From: Planctomycetaceae bacterium
GTDB taxonomy: Bacteria; Planctomycetota; Planctomycetia; Pirellulales; Pirellulaceae
Length of the DNA: 64,000 nt
Assembly (NCBI GenBank): GCA_002709225.1
Contig: PAQH01000025.1
Location: forward strand, 1 to 64,000
Reading direction: 5' to 3'
Positions within the stretch are counted from its first letter, which is position 1. Each line of letters opens with the position of its first letter. Of the stretch, positions 19,577-30,543 are shown piece by piece. A program made the position numbers and the translations under genes. The notes beneath the pieces were generated by a model. It was not told the origin of the DNA and made no database searches. It worked only from the letters and a program-made list of their open reading frames with translations.

Positions 19577-20883
19577 GTGAGCCGCTGCCTGGCGTCACCG
19601 AATTCCGGAAGTTGTAGTCCCATCCGATCCATCAACGACAGGTAGAAACTGCATAGGCGGCGTTCTTCATCAGGTCGCCCCTGGTAGTCGAGGACGCGTC
19701 CTGTGGCCAGGGTGCCACGCAGCCCACCAACAGTGAGGACAGGAAGTTTGCTGTTGTCATGGGCCTGTCCGGACCACATGTTGTTGACAAAGTACAGGCA
19801 GCTGTTGTCCAGTACGGTGGTTTCGCCTTCGGGCATCGCCTGTAGTCGTTTGGCCAGATACGCGAGCTGCTCTACGTAATACGTAGAGATCCGCTCGTAG
19901 TCGATTTCGGTATCTTTGTGGGATGCAAAATGGTGCGAGATACGGACGTTCAGGAAGGGGTAGACAAGGCTGGAGATGTCACGGCACATGAGGAGAGTGC
20001 CGATGCGAGTTTTGTCGGTTTGGAAGGCCATTGCGATGATGTCGCACATGAGTTTCATGTGCTCGCGAATATCCTCGGGCATACCGTTGTCGGGCCGCGG
20101 CATGGAGAAAATGGGTTGGCCTTTATCGCGCGCTCGCAGTTCGGCGCGATCTTTTAGAGCCCGCATACGTTCGACCCGTTTCTCCACGTCACGCACGCTG
20201 ATCAGGAACTCATCCAACTTTAAGCGATCCGCAGCGCTGACTTTGCGCTGCAGATCTTTGGCATCTTCGAGCACTCGGTCGAGGATGCTCTGCGTGCGGC
20301 GACTTCCCTTATTGTCGAAGAGATTGTCGAATGCGAGGGACGGGTAGACCTCCATCGGGACGGGAGCTGTGATGTCACGCCAAGAAATGTGTGAGCTGTA
20401 AGCCATCGAGAAGTTGGTTTCGTGGTACCCCGTTACAGGCTGCTCGCAGCCCAGCACGATGCTTCCCTGAAGGGTTTGCGCTTCGAGGTGACGCGCTAAC
20501 ATCTGGTCAACTGAAATACCGCCCTTGAGTTCAGCACCTTTCTGAAGTGACGCGCCGGAGAGGATGTTGCCGGTCATGCCGGGGTGAATACCCACTCCGG
20601 TGGCATTCTTGTTAAAAAGACCGGAAATCACATTGAGCTGGTCTTTGAATCCCGCTAGTGGCTTTAGGCAATTGCCCAATTGCATTTCTTTTCCGGAACC
20701 TTTGGCGTACCACTCCGTCTGATGGACACCATTGCCCATAAATAGGGCCGCGAAACGCTGGGGCGGCGCGGCGTCTGCATCTTTTCCCCAGACGGGTAGC
20801 GATTCAAGCCAGGGTAGAGACATGACCACTCCCGTGCCCCGCAAAAACGTGCGACGACTAACGAGGTCCTTGTGTTGTGGCAT
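19567..20883 (-). CDS. DUF1552 protein
   Basis: Tat-like SRRTFLRGTGVVMSLPWLES; RFAALFMGNGVHQTEWY; NSCLYFVNNMWSGQAHDNSKLPVLTVGGLRGTLATGRVLDY. Confidence 0.9.
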   Translation of the reverse strand: MPQHKDLVSRRTFLRGTGVVMSLPWLESLPVWGKDADAAPPQRFAALFMGNGVHQTEWYAKGSGKEMQLGNCLKPLAGFKDQLNVISGLFNKNATGVGIHPGMTGNILSGASLQKGAELKGGISVDQMLARHLEAQTLQGSIVLGCEQPVTGYHETNFSMAYSSHISWRDITAPVPMEVYPSLAFDNLFDNKGSRRTQSILDRVLEDAKDLQRKVSAADRLKLDEFLISVRDVEKRVERMRALKDRAELRARDKGQPIFSMPRPDNGMPEDIREHMKLMCDIIAMAFQTDKTRIGTLLMCRDISSLVYPFLNVRISHHFASHKDTEIDYERISTYYVEQLAYLAKRLQAMPEGETTVLDNSCLYFVNNMWSGQAHDNSKLPVLTVGGLRGTLATGRVLDYQGRPDEERRLCSFYLSLMDRMGLQLPEFGDARQRLTEI

Positions 20884-20958
20884 CAGTCTCTTCTCCGGTG
20901 TAAGGGGACTGTCAATCGTAGCATCGTACCGAACCGCGGTGGGCTAGAGCAACACAGG

Positions 20959-23856
20959 TTAGTCGGGGGACGGCGCCGATGGGCGTTTGGTCAGGAATTG
21001 TCGACTGGAAACAATGACCTCGATCAGACTGCTGAACTTCCCGTCGGTGGCGGCCAAGGCCTCGGTCATGCGATGGAGTGTCGGGTCATCTGACAATAGT
21101 AGTGTGCGGCCCAGGCCATAGGCCAGTAGTTTCTTGCACAGCGTGTCACGAAATTGCGATTTGCGGTGTTTCTGGAGGTAGCTGAGCAATGCGGGCAATC
21201 CTTCCCCAGCGCTGCCGTCGGGAAACTGGGTGCGAGTCTCGACTGGCCGTCCCCCCAAATCGCGGGTGCGAAGTTCACCGATGGGGCCATACGCCTCAAA
21301 CGGGAGTCCCGCAAAGTCAAATTTGTCATGACAGGCCGCACAACTCTTCTGCTCACGATGCTGTTGCAGCACCTCACGAAGCGTTTTGTCGCCGAGCGCA
21401 GACTCGTCGCTAGGAAGTTCGGGTACGGTGGGTGGTGGTGGTGGGATCCGTTCCCCGAGTACTTCCTTCACGATCCAGTAGCCACGTTTGACAGGGCTGG
21501 TGCGCAGGCCCGGCGCATTCTTGGTGAGAAAGACCGCCATCGGGAGCAGGCCTCCGCGTCCATAACGGTGTGCATCGTCAATGCGCAGCCAACCACTTGC
21601 CGCCGCGTCGGTGGGGCTGTATGGCATGCCGTAGTGTTGCGCCAGACGGGCGTCGACAAAGGTGTGGTTGGCCGAGAAGAAGTCGTCTGTGGAGCGGTCG
21701 CGGCGGATAAGGTCCGTCAGGAAATGTACGGGTTCCTGATACATGGAATCACGCAGCTGGTCGGTAAATTGCGTGAAGCGGGTGCGATCGACTGCCACGT
21801 GATTGCGAAATTGGTGAAAGCCCAGCCACTGACCGCCGAATTCGGCGGCCAACGCCATTGCCCGTTCATCTTTGAGCATTCGCTGGGCCTGGGAAACCAG
21901 GGTTGAGGGCGTTTGGAGGTCGCCACGTTGGGCCAGCCGAAGAAGTTCCCCGTCGGGCATGCTGGACCACAGGAAATAGCTGAGCCGGTTTGCCAACGCG
22001 TAGCCAGGCAAACGATGGTCGTCGTCCCCGGGGGCTACCAAGTCAACGCGGTAACAGAAATGCGGCGAGACAAGGATGCTGGTGGCGACGTCTCGAATAG
22101 CCTGCTCATGGTTGAGTCCGCGCTGTTGCCGCAGCTGCCGGTAGAACTCCAGGAGCCGAGCCCGCTCAGTGGAGGTCACGGGCCTCCGCCAGGCCTGGTT
22201 CGCAAAACGGAGCAGCGCGGCCAGGTGGTGTGATTCCGCGTCGGCGACAAGAGCGGCGTTCGCCTGGATGCGTTTTGAAATGGTGACAAAATACTGTGCG
22301 ATTTCTGCGATGGCCTCATCGCTGAGGTCGCGTTCACGTACAGCGGCCACATACAGTTTCGCAAACTTCTCGATGGTGGCGGGTGATGTGGCCGTGCGGT
22401 CCTCGCCCCGCAGAAAGTCAAACTCGGCGGCGGTAATGACCTCACGTCCCTCAGCCCGTTCAAAGTAGATGTAATCCTGGAACTGCCGCTCCAACGCGTT
22501 GGTTATGAAAAAAAGTTCCTGCCACATCTGGTCGATTTGTGCCTGTTGGGCGGAGTTTAGGATTAGGTCGTACAGCGGCCTGTCATCACGGTAATACCCA
22601 ACTTGTAAGTGGAATCCAGCGCCCAGGAGTCGTCCCTTGTTTTGGTCCTTAAAGGGAAGATTCATGCGGCCCCGTTCGGTGCGTACGAAAGTGTCCGGAA
22701 AAATGTTGCAGAAACGCTCAATGGCTTCCCGTAGGTCCTCGTTCTGGCGCTCGTCTTCAGTCATGGTGCCGCTACGCCGCTGCTCGGCAATCAGGCGATT
22801 CTTCCAGAGTACACCCGGTTGAGTTGTCGGGTTGAGCTGAGGTATCAGCACAGACGGGAAGTCCGCGACCCGTTTGGCGCGTTCTTTCAAAATCCAGTCG
22901 CGAATGCTTTGCGCGGCGGGAACTGGCACCCTGGTGTCGTCACGAGAAGGGATTGGCAAGCCACGCCACTTAGAACGCAATTCGGCGAGCGGACCGTGGT
23001 CGTTCCGCTCGCCTTCTAGGAGGGCGTACAGGGTCATCAGGTACTTGGGACTCAGCTGTCGGGATTCCGCGAGACTCTGCAGGGTCGCCTGTTGCCGGCC
23101 CAGCACGTCGCGGTGCTTGTACTCCCAGGCCGCCAGCAGGAAATCGCCATAGTCGGTGTTCTGTGCGAGGTAAAAGTCGACGATTCGGCGGACCGCGAAT
23201 TTGTCCCGATCGGAATACGTGATCGCTGGGTGAGGTGCGAACGTGATGCCGCTGGGCAACAACACAAGGTGGTCGATCACACGCTGCCCGGCGGACAAAT
23301 ATTTGTCGAGCAGTGCGGGTGACATGGCCAGAGATTCGCCGGAGTTCGCGAAACCCGCCTCGTTGGCCGGATCGAGAGGGAATTCTCGGGTGGGACGGAT
23401 GTCGATACCAGTCAAGTCACGGATGGTGTAGTCATATTCGGCGTTGCTGAGTCTTCGGGCGAGTACCGGTCCAGGGTCGCCGGCATTCAGTTGTGCTTCA
23501 TAGCGACGTAACGCGCGAATCCAGCGTATCACGTCTGTTCGCACTTGTGGCGCGGGGCGGAGGTCGGCGTCGCCGGGCGGCATCTCGTCCGCGTTCAGAC
23601 GTTCGAGAATCAACTGCCAATGTCCCAAGTCTTGCCGAACGGCGTCGAGGGTAGAGAAGCCGCTGAGATCGAACTTGGCCTTGGGGTCGCGCGGTCCGTG
23701 GCAGGAAACGCAATAGGTGTTCAAGAACGGTTTGACGACGGATTGAAAGTCCCGTTGCAAGCGGGCTGGAATTGCTTCCTGCTGGGATCTAGCGGGAACC
23801 ATCGGCAGCAGGCCCCAGCTGGCGAACAGCAGTGTCAGGAGGCGATTTGTTCGCAT
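20959..23856 (-). CDS. PSCyt/DUF1587-DUF1595-DUF1592-DUF1588-DUF1585 cytochrome-like protein
   Basis: VKPFLNTYCVSCHGPRDPKAKFDLSGF; RRLSNAEYDYTIRDLTGID; RPVTSTERARLLEFY; ERIPPPPPTVPELP; CAACHDKFDFAGLPFEAYGPIG; CKKLLAYGLGRTLLLSD. Confidence 0.92.
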   Translation of the reverse strand: MRTNRLLTLLFASWGLLPMVPARSQQEAIPARLQRDFQSVVKPFLNTYCVSCHGPRDPKAKFDLSGFSTLDAVRQDLGHWQLILERLNADEMPPGDADLRPAPQVRTDVIRWIRALRRYEAQLNAGDPGPVLARRLSNAEYDYTIRDLTGIDIRPTREFPLDPANEAGFANSGESLAMSPALLDKYLSAGQRVIDHLVLLPSGITFAPHPAITYSDRDKFAVRRIVDFYLAQNTDYGDFLLAAWEYKHRDVLGRQQATLQSLAESRQLSPKYLMTLYALLEGERNDHGPLAELRSKWRGLPIPSRDDTRVPVPAAQSIRDWILKERAKRVADFPSVLIPQLNPTTQPGVLWKNRLIAEQRRSGTMTEDERQNEDLREAIERFCNIFPDTFVRTERGRMNLPFKDQNKGRLLGAGFHLQVGYYRDDRPLYDLILNSAQQAQIDQMWQELFFITNALERQFQDYIYFERAEGREVITAAEFDFLRGEDRTATSPATIEKFAKLYVAAVRERDLSDEAIAEIAQYFVTISKRIQANAALVADAESHHLAALLRFANQAWRRPVTSTERARLLEFYRQLRQQRGLNHEQAIRDVATSILVSPHFCYRVDLVAPGDDDHRLPGYALANRLSYFLWSSMPDGELLRLAQRGDLQTPSTLVSQAQRMLKDERAMALAAEFGGQWLGFHQFRNHVAVDRTRFTQFTDQLRDSMYQEPVHFLTDLIRRDRSTDDFFSANHTFVDARLAQHYGMPYSPTDAAASGWLRIDDAHRYGRGGLLPMAVFLTKNAPGLRTSPVKRGYWIVKEVLGERIPPPPPTVPELPSDESALGDKTLREVLQQHREQKSCAACHDKFDFAGLPFEAYGPIGELRTRDLGGRPVETRTQFPDGSAGEGLPALLSYLQKHRKSQFRDTLCKKLLAYGLGRTLLLSDDPTLHRMTEALAATDGKFSSLIEVIVSSRQFLTKRPSAPSPD

Positions 23857-24229
23857 AGCCAGCGCATTCCAAAAAAGGTTGGGGTCGTCCGGAATGATAG
23901 CACAGGCTCACGGGCCAGGGCCACCGCGCGGCGGTTTCTCTGAGACATGTGTGCCCCGCGCCGGTTACCGGGGAACCCCAGAAGCTTGGTGACGGGGAAA
24001 CTAGATTGCCCCGCTCGGCCCGCTTTGTTAGCGTGGAACGGGGAGGGGCGTCATCCGTCGCGGCTGCGCAGCTGGTCGCGGTACCCCAGTGGGTGACAGT
24101 CGGGAATGCGGAGTTTTGGGCGTGAAAACTATCTTGTGTCGAGGAATCTGTGTCGCAGCCGTCCTGTTGGGACCGTGCGGTATAGAAGGGACGATATTCC
24201 CATTGTTTGGGTGAGAGGAGTTGGGTCCG

Positions 24230-25705
24230 ATGCGTGTCGCGACGGGAGCCATCAGCCACGAGACCAGCACTTTTACGCCCATAGCGACGACTGAGGAGAG
24301 TTTTTACGAACGGTTTGGGGTCCGCGCCGGAGCAGACATGTTGTCCGCGTTTACTGGCACCAATACCCCTTTGGGTGGGTTTATTGAAGGGGCGGCGGCC
24401 CACGAGTTCGAACTGGTGCCGACGCTTTATGCGGAAGCACATCCCAGCGGGCCCGCGCCGCGGGCGGTGTTGGACAAGATCCTTGCACAATTTCTCGCGC
24501 ATGTTGACGCCGCCGGGCACATTGATGGCGTGCTGTTGGAAATGCACGGCTCGATGGTGGCGGAGGGATTACCCGACGCGGACGGTCACATTCTTTCGGT
24601 GATTCGCGAGCACGTCGGTCGCGACGTTCCGGTCGTGGTGCAACTCGACATTCACTCGAATATGTCTTACGAAATGATTCGACGGGCGGATGTGCTGATT
24701 GGCCGCGAGACATTTCCGGAGGTCGATATGGCCGCTCGGGGGCGCGAGTGCGCGGACGTTCTTGTCCGGATGGTGCGTGAACGCCTCCAGCCTACGATGG
24801 CACTGGCGAAGATTCCGATGATGTGGGGGCTCAATCAGGTGACGGAGCACTTGCCGATGCGCGACGCGATTGGGCAGTTACATGCGCTGGAAGCGAATCA
24901 GGACGTGGTTTGCGCTTCGATAGCGACCTGTTTCCCGTTGGCGGATGTACCGGACATGGGCGCATCGGTCTATGTGGTCACCGACAATGATCAGGCGGCT
25001 GCGCAGCGTTACGCGGACGGTTTGGCGGAGTGGATCTACCAGAGGCGGGAATCCTGGCAAGGCAGTATGCCCAGTACCAAAACCGCGCTGCAACACGCCG
25101 AGGAGGTGGGCCGTTATCCGGTCGTACTGGCCGACCGGAATGATAACACCGGTGGCGGATCTCCCGGTGATAGTACAGGCATGTTACGGGCCTTCGTGGA
25201 AGCAAAATTGGCAGCGGCCTGTGTATTGTACCTCGTCGATCCAGCTGCCGTCGCGGTCTGTGCAGCGGCCGGCGAAGGAGCGGTGTTGGAAATCGCGATT
25301 GGCGGGAAGGCGTCGCCGTTGCAAGGGCAGCCGGTGTCGTTGCAGGTCGAGGTGCTGGCGTTGTCGGATGGCCGATTCCGGTACGACGGTCCGATGTACG
25401 CGGGGCTGGAGGCTTCCATGGGGCCATCGGCGCACGTGCGCGCCGAAGGGATCCACATTTTGCTCGTCACGACGCGAGAGCAGCCGTTTGACACGGCGTT
25501 TGCCCGTACGCTTGGCCTCGATCCGCGCGACATGCGTTATGTCGGTGTCAAGTCGGCGGCACACTTCCGTGCCGGATTCGAATCGTGGGCGGGGCAGATC
25601 TGCGTGGTGTCCGAACCGAGTGTCCACAGTCCGGAGCACGTTGGGTTTTCCTCGCTGGGACGTGAAGTGTTTCCGCTTACACGGGCCGCCAGCGAAAGCG
25701 GGTGA
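24230..25705 (+). CDS. M81 family / MlrC-like metallopeptidase
   Basis: MRVATGAISHETSTFTPIATT; GVLLEMHGSMVAEGLPDADG; VVVQLDIHSNMS; DRNDNTGGGSPGDSTGMLRAF. ATG 24230 preceded by gagaggag. Confidence 0.88.
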   Translation: MRVATGAISHETSTFTPIATTEESFYERFGVRAGADMLSAFTGTNTPLGGFIEGAAAHEFELVPTLYAEAHPSGPAPRAVLDKILAQFLAHVDAAGHIDGVLLEMHGSMVAEGLPDADGHILSVIREHVGRDVPVVVQLDIHSNMSYEMIRRADVLIGRETFPEVDMAARGRECADVLVRMVRERLQPTMALAKIPMMWGLNQVTEHLPMRDAIGQLHALEANQDVVCASIATCFPLADVPDMGASVYVVTDNDQAAAQRYADGLAEWIYQRRESWQGSMPSTKTALQHAEEVGRYPVVLADRNDNTGGGSPGDSTGMLRAFVEAKLAAACVLYLVDPAAVAVCAAAGEGAVLEIAIGGKASPLQGQPVSLQVEVLALSDGRFRYDGPMYAGLEASMGPSAHVRAEGIHILLVTTREQPFDTAFARTLGLDPRDMRYVGVKSAAHFRAGFESWAGQICVVSEPSVHSPEHVGFSSLGREVFPLTRAASESG

Positions 25706-25708
25706 GAC

Positions 25709-27532
25709 TTACCACGATTCGTTCGGTTTGAGACCAAATCCGACCTTCAAGTATTGTCGCATGGTCTCGTTGGTGCTGGCTTCTTCCCAGTGGGTGATAC
25801 CGTACTTCCTGCAGAGCGCGAAATACTGGCGGAAATGGGGGCGTGTACGCCGTGCTACGTCGGTGGGGAGTTGCTGATCGCCAGGCGGCCAGATCCATGT
25901 TAGGGCTTCACTCAAGGCTCCCATATGGGTTCCGATGGAGGCTTTTTCCAACCGGCGCCGGAAGGTTTCGTTGGGCGCCTCGGCAATGGCTTGCTCAAAG
26001 AGCTGACTGCCTTGTTGGGCTAACGCGGGGTCAATGCCGTAATGTCGAGCGTGGCCGACCCAGCGATGCTGAATTCCCTTTGCGGACGCGGCGGAGTGAA
26101 TGCGCTCAATGTAGGCACGGATGCGGGGACCCGCGTCGCCGTAATGGAGGCGCAGGAACTCGTTCATCAGTGCGTCGCTGTCGGCGGCGGGATCCCAGAG
26201 CAGCCGCGCGGTGAGATAATTCATCAAGTCGTTGAGGCCTGCGTGTGGCGCGTTGAATACCGATTGTGCGAACACGCCGGTGACTCCCTGCGCCGCGAAA
26301 TAGCGGAGGTTGGGGCCCAGGGACAGCATGTTGGGGATGGGCATGTGGTACATCGCGAAATCGGTGTTGTAGTACCACAGGTGGACACGTTTGGCGATGC
26401 GGCCCCAACCCGCGAGATCACGGCGGAAGGTCACACTGGCAGGGTAATCCGAGGTGGCGATAGGATCCGTGATACTGCAGTCGTGGCTGGTCAATTGGAT
26501 ATAGACATTATCGCGGGCACGGAGTGTCTTGGGTGGTTTTTGCGAATAGTAATAGGCTAGCGTTCCGACCACGACGTCAGGGTGTGTTGCGGCGACCTGT
26601 GCCGCCACAGAGTTAACAAATCGTAACAGGCTGCCGGCGCCCGATTCTTCTCGGCGGTCAATCTCTTCGCAACGCTCGCAAGTGCATTTGTGTCCCCAGT
26701 CGTTCTGGCTGACGGCAATGCTCCGCTGAGTCGGATTCGCGGCAAGCTCGTTGAGGACAGCCTTGGTCACAATCTGCAACACATCCGGGTTGGTGAGGCA
26801 GAGCTGGGCGTCATATTGCTTTTGGATGGCGATCCCATTGCGTAGCCCGAAATATTCGGGAAACGTTTTGGAGTATTTCTGCCATGGTACCTGGCGATAA
26901 AAGCTGTGACCGGCAAGGCCGATGGGCGTATTGCCGCCGAGGCGCGGCTGTGGTGTCACGGTATTGCACCGGAGGCGGGCGGCGAATTGAGGGTTTTGGG
27001 GGTTGATCTGATAGGCAGGGTACCGGTAGGTGAATTGTGGGCGGTAGCTCCGGTCCGTGCGTGGAAGGGGCGTGTTCAGCGGTACCTGAGGCCTGTGGGT
27101 GTGATCGACGGTAAGGAAACGGACTCCCAGGAAATCTTCGAGAAATGTGTAGACACCGTAGAGCACGCCCCTGGTTCCACCGCCCACGATTGCGACTTGT
27201 CCCGCGCGAATCACGATTCGCAGCTCTTCTGTTTTCAGGTCGCTGGCATCGATGGCCAGGGCGCTCTGGCGCAGGGCGGCGCTGTTTCCTATGTAGATGC
27301 GTTGGTGCGCAGGCTTCGTGGGGGTACTGACGATGGGCAACGTCGCACCCGTTGCCGAGGCGAAGCCCTGCTGGAATTCGGTCGCGGCGTATTTTTCATG
27401 GGGCCGCGGATCTGCTGGGATGACGATTTCGTTCGTCAGCAACGCAGCGATGGTTTGTGCAGCGCCGCGGGTGAGGAACAGATTTCCGAGAACGGCGGAC
27501 GTTACGATGATAAGTATTGGAAACAATCGCAT
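25709..27532 (-). CDS. DUF4838 protein with alpha-glucuronidase-like N-terminal domain
   Basis: MRLFPILIIVTSAVLG signal; RIYIGNSAALRQSALAI, GGGTRGVLYGVYTFLEDFLGVRFLTVDHTH; SVSQNDWGHKCTCERCEEID-type segment. Start inferred at 27532 inside ORF ending 27802. Confidence 0.8.
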   Translation of the reverse strand: MRLFPILIIVTSAVLGNLFLTRGAAQTIAALLTNEIVIPADPRPHEKYAATEFQQGFASATGATLPIVSTPTKPAHQRIYIGNSAALRQSALAIDASDLKTEELRIVIRAGQVAIVGGGTRGVLYGVYTFLEDFLGVRFLTVDHTHRPQVPLNTPLPRTDRSYRPQFTYRYPAYQINPQNPQFAARLRCNTVTPQPRLGGNTPIGLAGHSFYRQVPWQKYSKTFPEYFGLRNGIAIQKQYDAQLCLTNPDVLQIVTKAVLNELAANPTQRSIAVSQNDWGHKCTCERCEEIDRREESGAGSLLRFVNSVAAQVAATHPDVVVGTLAYYYSQKPPKTLRARDNVYIQLTSHDCSITDPIATSDYPASVTFRRDLAGWGRIAKRVHLWYYNTDFAMYHMPIPNMLSLGPNLRYFAAQGVTGVFAQSVFNAPHAGLNDLMNYLTARLLWDPAADSDALMNEFLRLHYGDAGPRIRAYIERIHSAASAKGIQHRWVGHARHYGIDPALAQQGSQLFEQAIAEAPNETFRRRLEKASIGTHMGALSEALTWIWPPGDQQLPTDVARRTRPHFRQYFALCRKYGITHWEEASTNETMRQYLKVGFGLKPNESW

Positions 27533-27891
27533 CGCATCGCCCGCGCGTGGAGGCCTGGTCGCCACAGGCCGACTTGTGTGTGGGAAATGATGGGGTAGCG
27601 TACCACGTTGGCGGCGCAAACGGAACGGTGAGAATGCGCAGAGGGTGCGTCCAGTGAGGGAGTACTGGTGTCGTTGTGGAAGGTCGCCCAGCGCGGCCCG
27701 CTTGTCGGGGTGGCGCCGAGGGTGCACTGCCCAGCAGGACGCAATCAGCGAGGCGGAGAAGGTGTGATTTACCGGGGGAAACAGGGAGGCGGGGGTACGC
27801 ACGGTTTGGAACCGGCATTGATTCTCCGCTGGGAACGTAGGAAACTAGAGGCACAGATCTGTGGCAGAGAATATGAAGAACGTGGAAATCC

Positions 27892-30543
27892 ATGCCTGCT
27901 CGTTTCGGTTTAACACACTGGCAGCGGATCGGGCTCGTCTTTTCCCTGGCGATTGTCCTGGGGGAGGTTCCTGTACGTACGGCGGACCGTTTTGATTTTC
28001 ATTCGATCCGCAGGGCGCCTGATCTGAGTGGTGCGAACGGGCGATTTGAAGGCGAAACGCATTTCTTGCCGCATGGAAATGCGCGGTTTCAGGGGATGCG
28101 GGGATATGGCCGGCAGTGGAGTGGCGACGCCCATTTCTTGTGGGATGGTGTGGCCGGCCAAGAGGCGCGCTTGCGGTGGATCTTGGGGCGGAGGTCGCGG
28201 TATCGGATTGTGGTGCAGTTGACACGCGCGCCTGACTATGGCGTCTGCGAGATCCTGGTGGACGACCAGGCTACCGGAGTCGAGGTGGATCTTTTCTCCA
28301 GTCGGGTCGAGTTGGCGCCAGCCGTAACGTTGCCGGCGGTGTCGCTTGACGCAGGGGCGCACATCCTCAGTTTGAAGCTGACAGGCGCGAATCCTGAGGC
28401 ACAGTTGTTCAAGAACAAGGGGTATCTGCTCGGCCTGGACTATTTTCAAGTAATCGATCTTGTACCGGATCCTCGAGCTGCTGCCAGGAAGCCGGCCGCT
28501 GCGGGGCGTGACGTTGCTGTGGCCGCTGTGGCCGCTGTGGACCAGGCGGGCGCGCAGAGGTTGCTGACCCGCTTCTGTACGGAATGTCACTCCGGTAATG
28601 AGCCTCAGGGAGGGGTGCGATTGTCAGAAGTGGGGCGGGGTAGTCTAGCGCAGGTTCCGCTGGCAGGGATCGAGAAGATCGCCGATGCGTTGGCGTTTGG
28701 TGCGATGCCCCCGGTGGATGCGGACCAGCCTGAGTCGCAGCAACGCCGCAGCTTGACACGCTTTTTCGAGCGGCAGTTAGTGAAGCGAACTGCGCGCAGG
28801 GAAAGCGTCGCGCCCACGGTAATGCGGCGTATGACACGCTATGAGTACAACAACGCGGTTCGAGACCTGCTCGAATTGAAAGGCGATGTCTACCCCTTGC
28901 CTGAACGTACGCTACGGGCGTATCACGAGTACTATCGGCCAGCAACGGGCATGTTCCCGGAACGGATACGTGTGGGGAATCGCACACTGGGAAAAAATCA
29001 GGTGGAGAAGGACCTGTTGGACGGCGTCTCGCCGTTTGCGATCGATTTGCAAGCCGAACACGGATTCAATAACCGTGGCGATCAGTTAAGCCTTTCTCCG
29101 CTGTTGCTGGAAACCTTCCTGAAGCTTGGGAAGTCAATTGTCGAAAGTCCACAGTTCCGCGAGTACTGTCGGGTGTATGACCGGCTATTCGTTGGCGCCG
29201 CGCCGCGGGATCGGGGGCGCGATTTGGAATTGGGGCGGCAGCGGCTTCAGACGCTCTTGGGACGGGCGTTCCGGCAACCGGTGGATAGGGTAACCCACGA
29301 ACGCTACAGTGCGTTCTTCGCAACCCAGTACGATCGTCATGGTTCGTACACGGTTGCTATGAAACGCACGGTCTCGGGTATTCTGGCATCCCCCCGATTT
29401 CTCTATCTGGTGGAGCCGGGCGGTGCCACTGAGGTAGCGGTGCCACTATCCGAACATGAATTGGCGACACGTTTGTCGTTTTTCCTGTGGAACACGATCC
29501 CCGATGTCGAACTCGGCGAATTGGCAGCCGCGGGGCGGTTGAGTGATCCAGCGGTGCTTCGGCAGCAGGTTCACCGGATGCTTACCGATACCCGCAGTCG
29601 CGCCTTGGCTGAAAACTTCGCACGTCAATGGCTGAGGCTGGACCAATTGATCACTGCGGTGCCATCGATGGAGAGGTTTCCACATTACTATTCTCGGATT
29701 GGCTGTGAACAATGGAAGTTTGGTTTGCAGATGATGGTCGAGCCATTGTTGCTGTTTGAGAGCATCGTCGTGGAAGATCGGTCGGTGATGTTGTTGGTCG
29801 ATTCGAATTACAGCTACCGCTCCGACGAGTTGCAGAGTTGGTATGAAGACGACGTACCGCTGGCTGGGAAGGGGAATGTTAATCGTTTTGATACTTTCCA
29901 GCAGGAATACAAGCGGCGCGATCTGTCTACCCGCCGGCAGGGCGGGGTGATCACGACGGCTGCGACGATGACGATGACGTCGTCACCCCTTCGTACGCGC
30001 CCGATTTCCCGCGGCGCTTGGGTTGCGACGGTGATTCTGAATCGGCCCCCCCCGCCGCCACCGGACTTGGTTCCGGAGATTGAAGCGGACGACGATGCCA
30101 TTGAGGCAAACGGGATCACACTGCGCGAACGTCTGCAGCAACACCAAATCAATGACGCGTGCGTGAGTTGCCACACCGCGATCGATCCCCTGGGATTTGC
30201 CTTGGAACAGTACGACGCGGTTGGACGCTGGCGGGAAACCTATCGATCAGGGTTGCCTGTTGACGCCAGTGGAAGGCTGTTTGGTGAAGTGGAGTTTTCA
30301 GGAATTGAGGAATTGAAGGACAGGCTCTTGGAACGGCCCGAGATTTTTATGCGGGCATTCACTGAGCACCTGCTGTCCTATGCGTTGGGCCGCCCAATCC
30401 AGCCGGTGGATCGCCCTAGTATCAACGCCATGGTGCGGCGAATCGCGGCGGATCATGGTCGCTTTTCAACGGTCATCACAGAAGTCGTGATGAGTCGGTC
30501 CTTCCGGTACAAGAAAACGGATGAATCCAGGAGACAGCCATGA
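27892..30543 (+). CDS. DUF1592/1588-type cytochrome-like protein with N-terminal CBM-like domain
   Basis: CTECHSGNEPQGGVRL; MTRYEYNNAVRDLLELKGD; HELATRLSFFLWNTIPD; NRPPPPPPDLVPE; CVSCHTAIDPLGFALEQYDAVG; LSYALGRPIQPVD. About 200 aa beta-rich segment before the first heme motif. Confidence 0.9.
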   Translation: MPARFGLTHWQRIGLVFSLAIVLGEVPVRTADRFDFHSIRRAPDLSGANGRFEGETHFLPHGNARFQGMRGYGRQWSGDAHFLWDGVAGQEARLRWILGRRSRYRIVVQLTRAPDYGVCEILVDDQATGVEVDLFSSRVELAPAVTLPAVSLDAGAHILSLKLTGANPEAQLFKNKGYLLGLDYFQVIDLVPDPRAAARKPAAAGRDVAVAAVAAVDQAGAQRLLTRFCTECHSGNEPQGGVRLSEVGRGSLAQVPLAGIEKIADALAFGAMPPVDADQPESQQRRSLTRFFERQLVKRTARRESVAPTVMRRMTRYEYNNAVRDLLELKGDVYPLPERTLRAYHEYYRPATGMFPERIRVGNRTLGKNQVEKDLLDGVSPFAIDLQAEHGFNNRGDQLSLSPLLLETFLKLGKSIVESPQFREYCRVYDRLFVGAAPRDRGRDLELGRQRLQTLLGRAFRQPVDRVTHERYSAFFATQYDRHGSYTVAMKRTVSGILASPRFLYLVEPGGATEVAVPLSEHELATRLSFFLWNTIPDVELGELAAAGRLSDPAVLRQQVHRMLTDTRSRALAENFARQWLRLDQLITAVPSMERFPHYYSRIGCEQWKFGLQMMVEPLLLFESIVVEDRSVMLLVDSNYSYRSDELQSWYEDDVPLAGKGNVNRFDTFQQEYKRRDLSTRRQGGVITTAATMTMTSSPLRTRPISRGAWVATVILNRPPPPPPDLVPEIEADDDAIEANGITLRERLQQHQINDACVSCHTAIDPLGFALEQYDAVGRWRETYRSGLPVDASGRLFGEVEFSGIEELKDRLLERPEIFMRAFTEHLLSYALGRPIQPVDRPSINAMVRRIAADHGRFSTVITEVVMSRSFRYKKTDESRRQP

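Noticed and set aside
26906-27598. 230-aa plus ORF opposite the DUF4838 gene
   Set aside because: Shadow ORF in GC-rich coding DNA; the opposite strand has a clear family match.
28512-28541. gtggccgct short repeat
   Set aside because: Low-complexity Ala/Val linker coding sequence, common in GC-rich genes.
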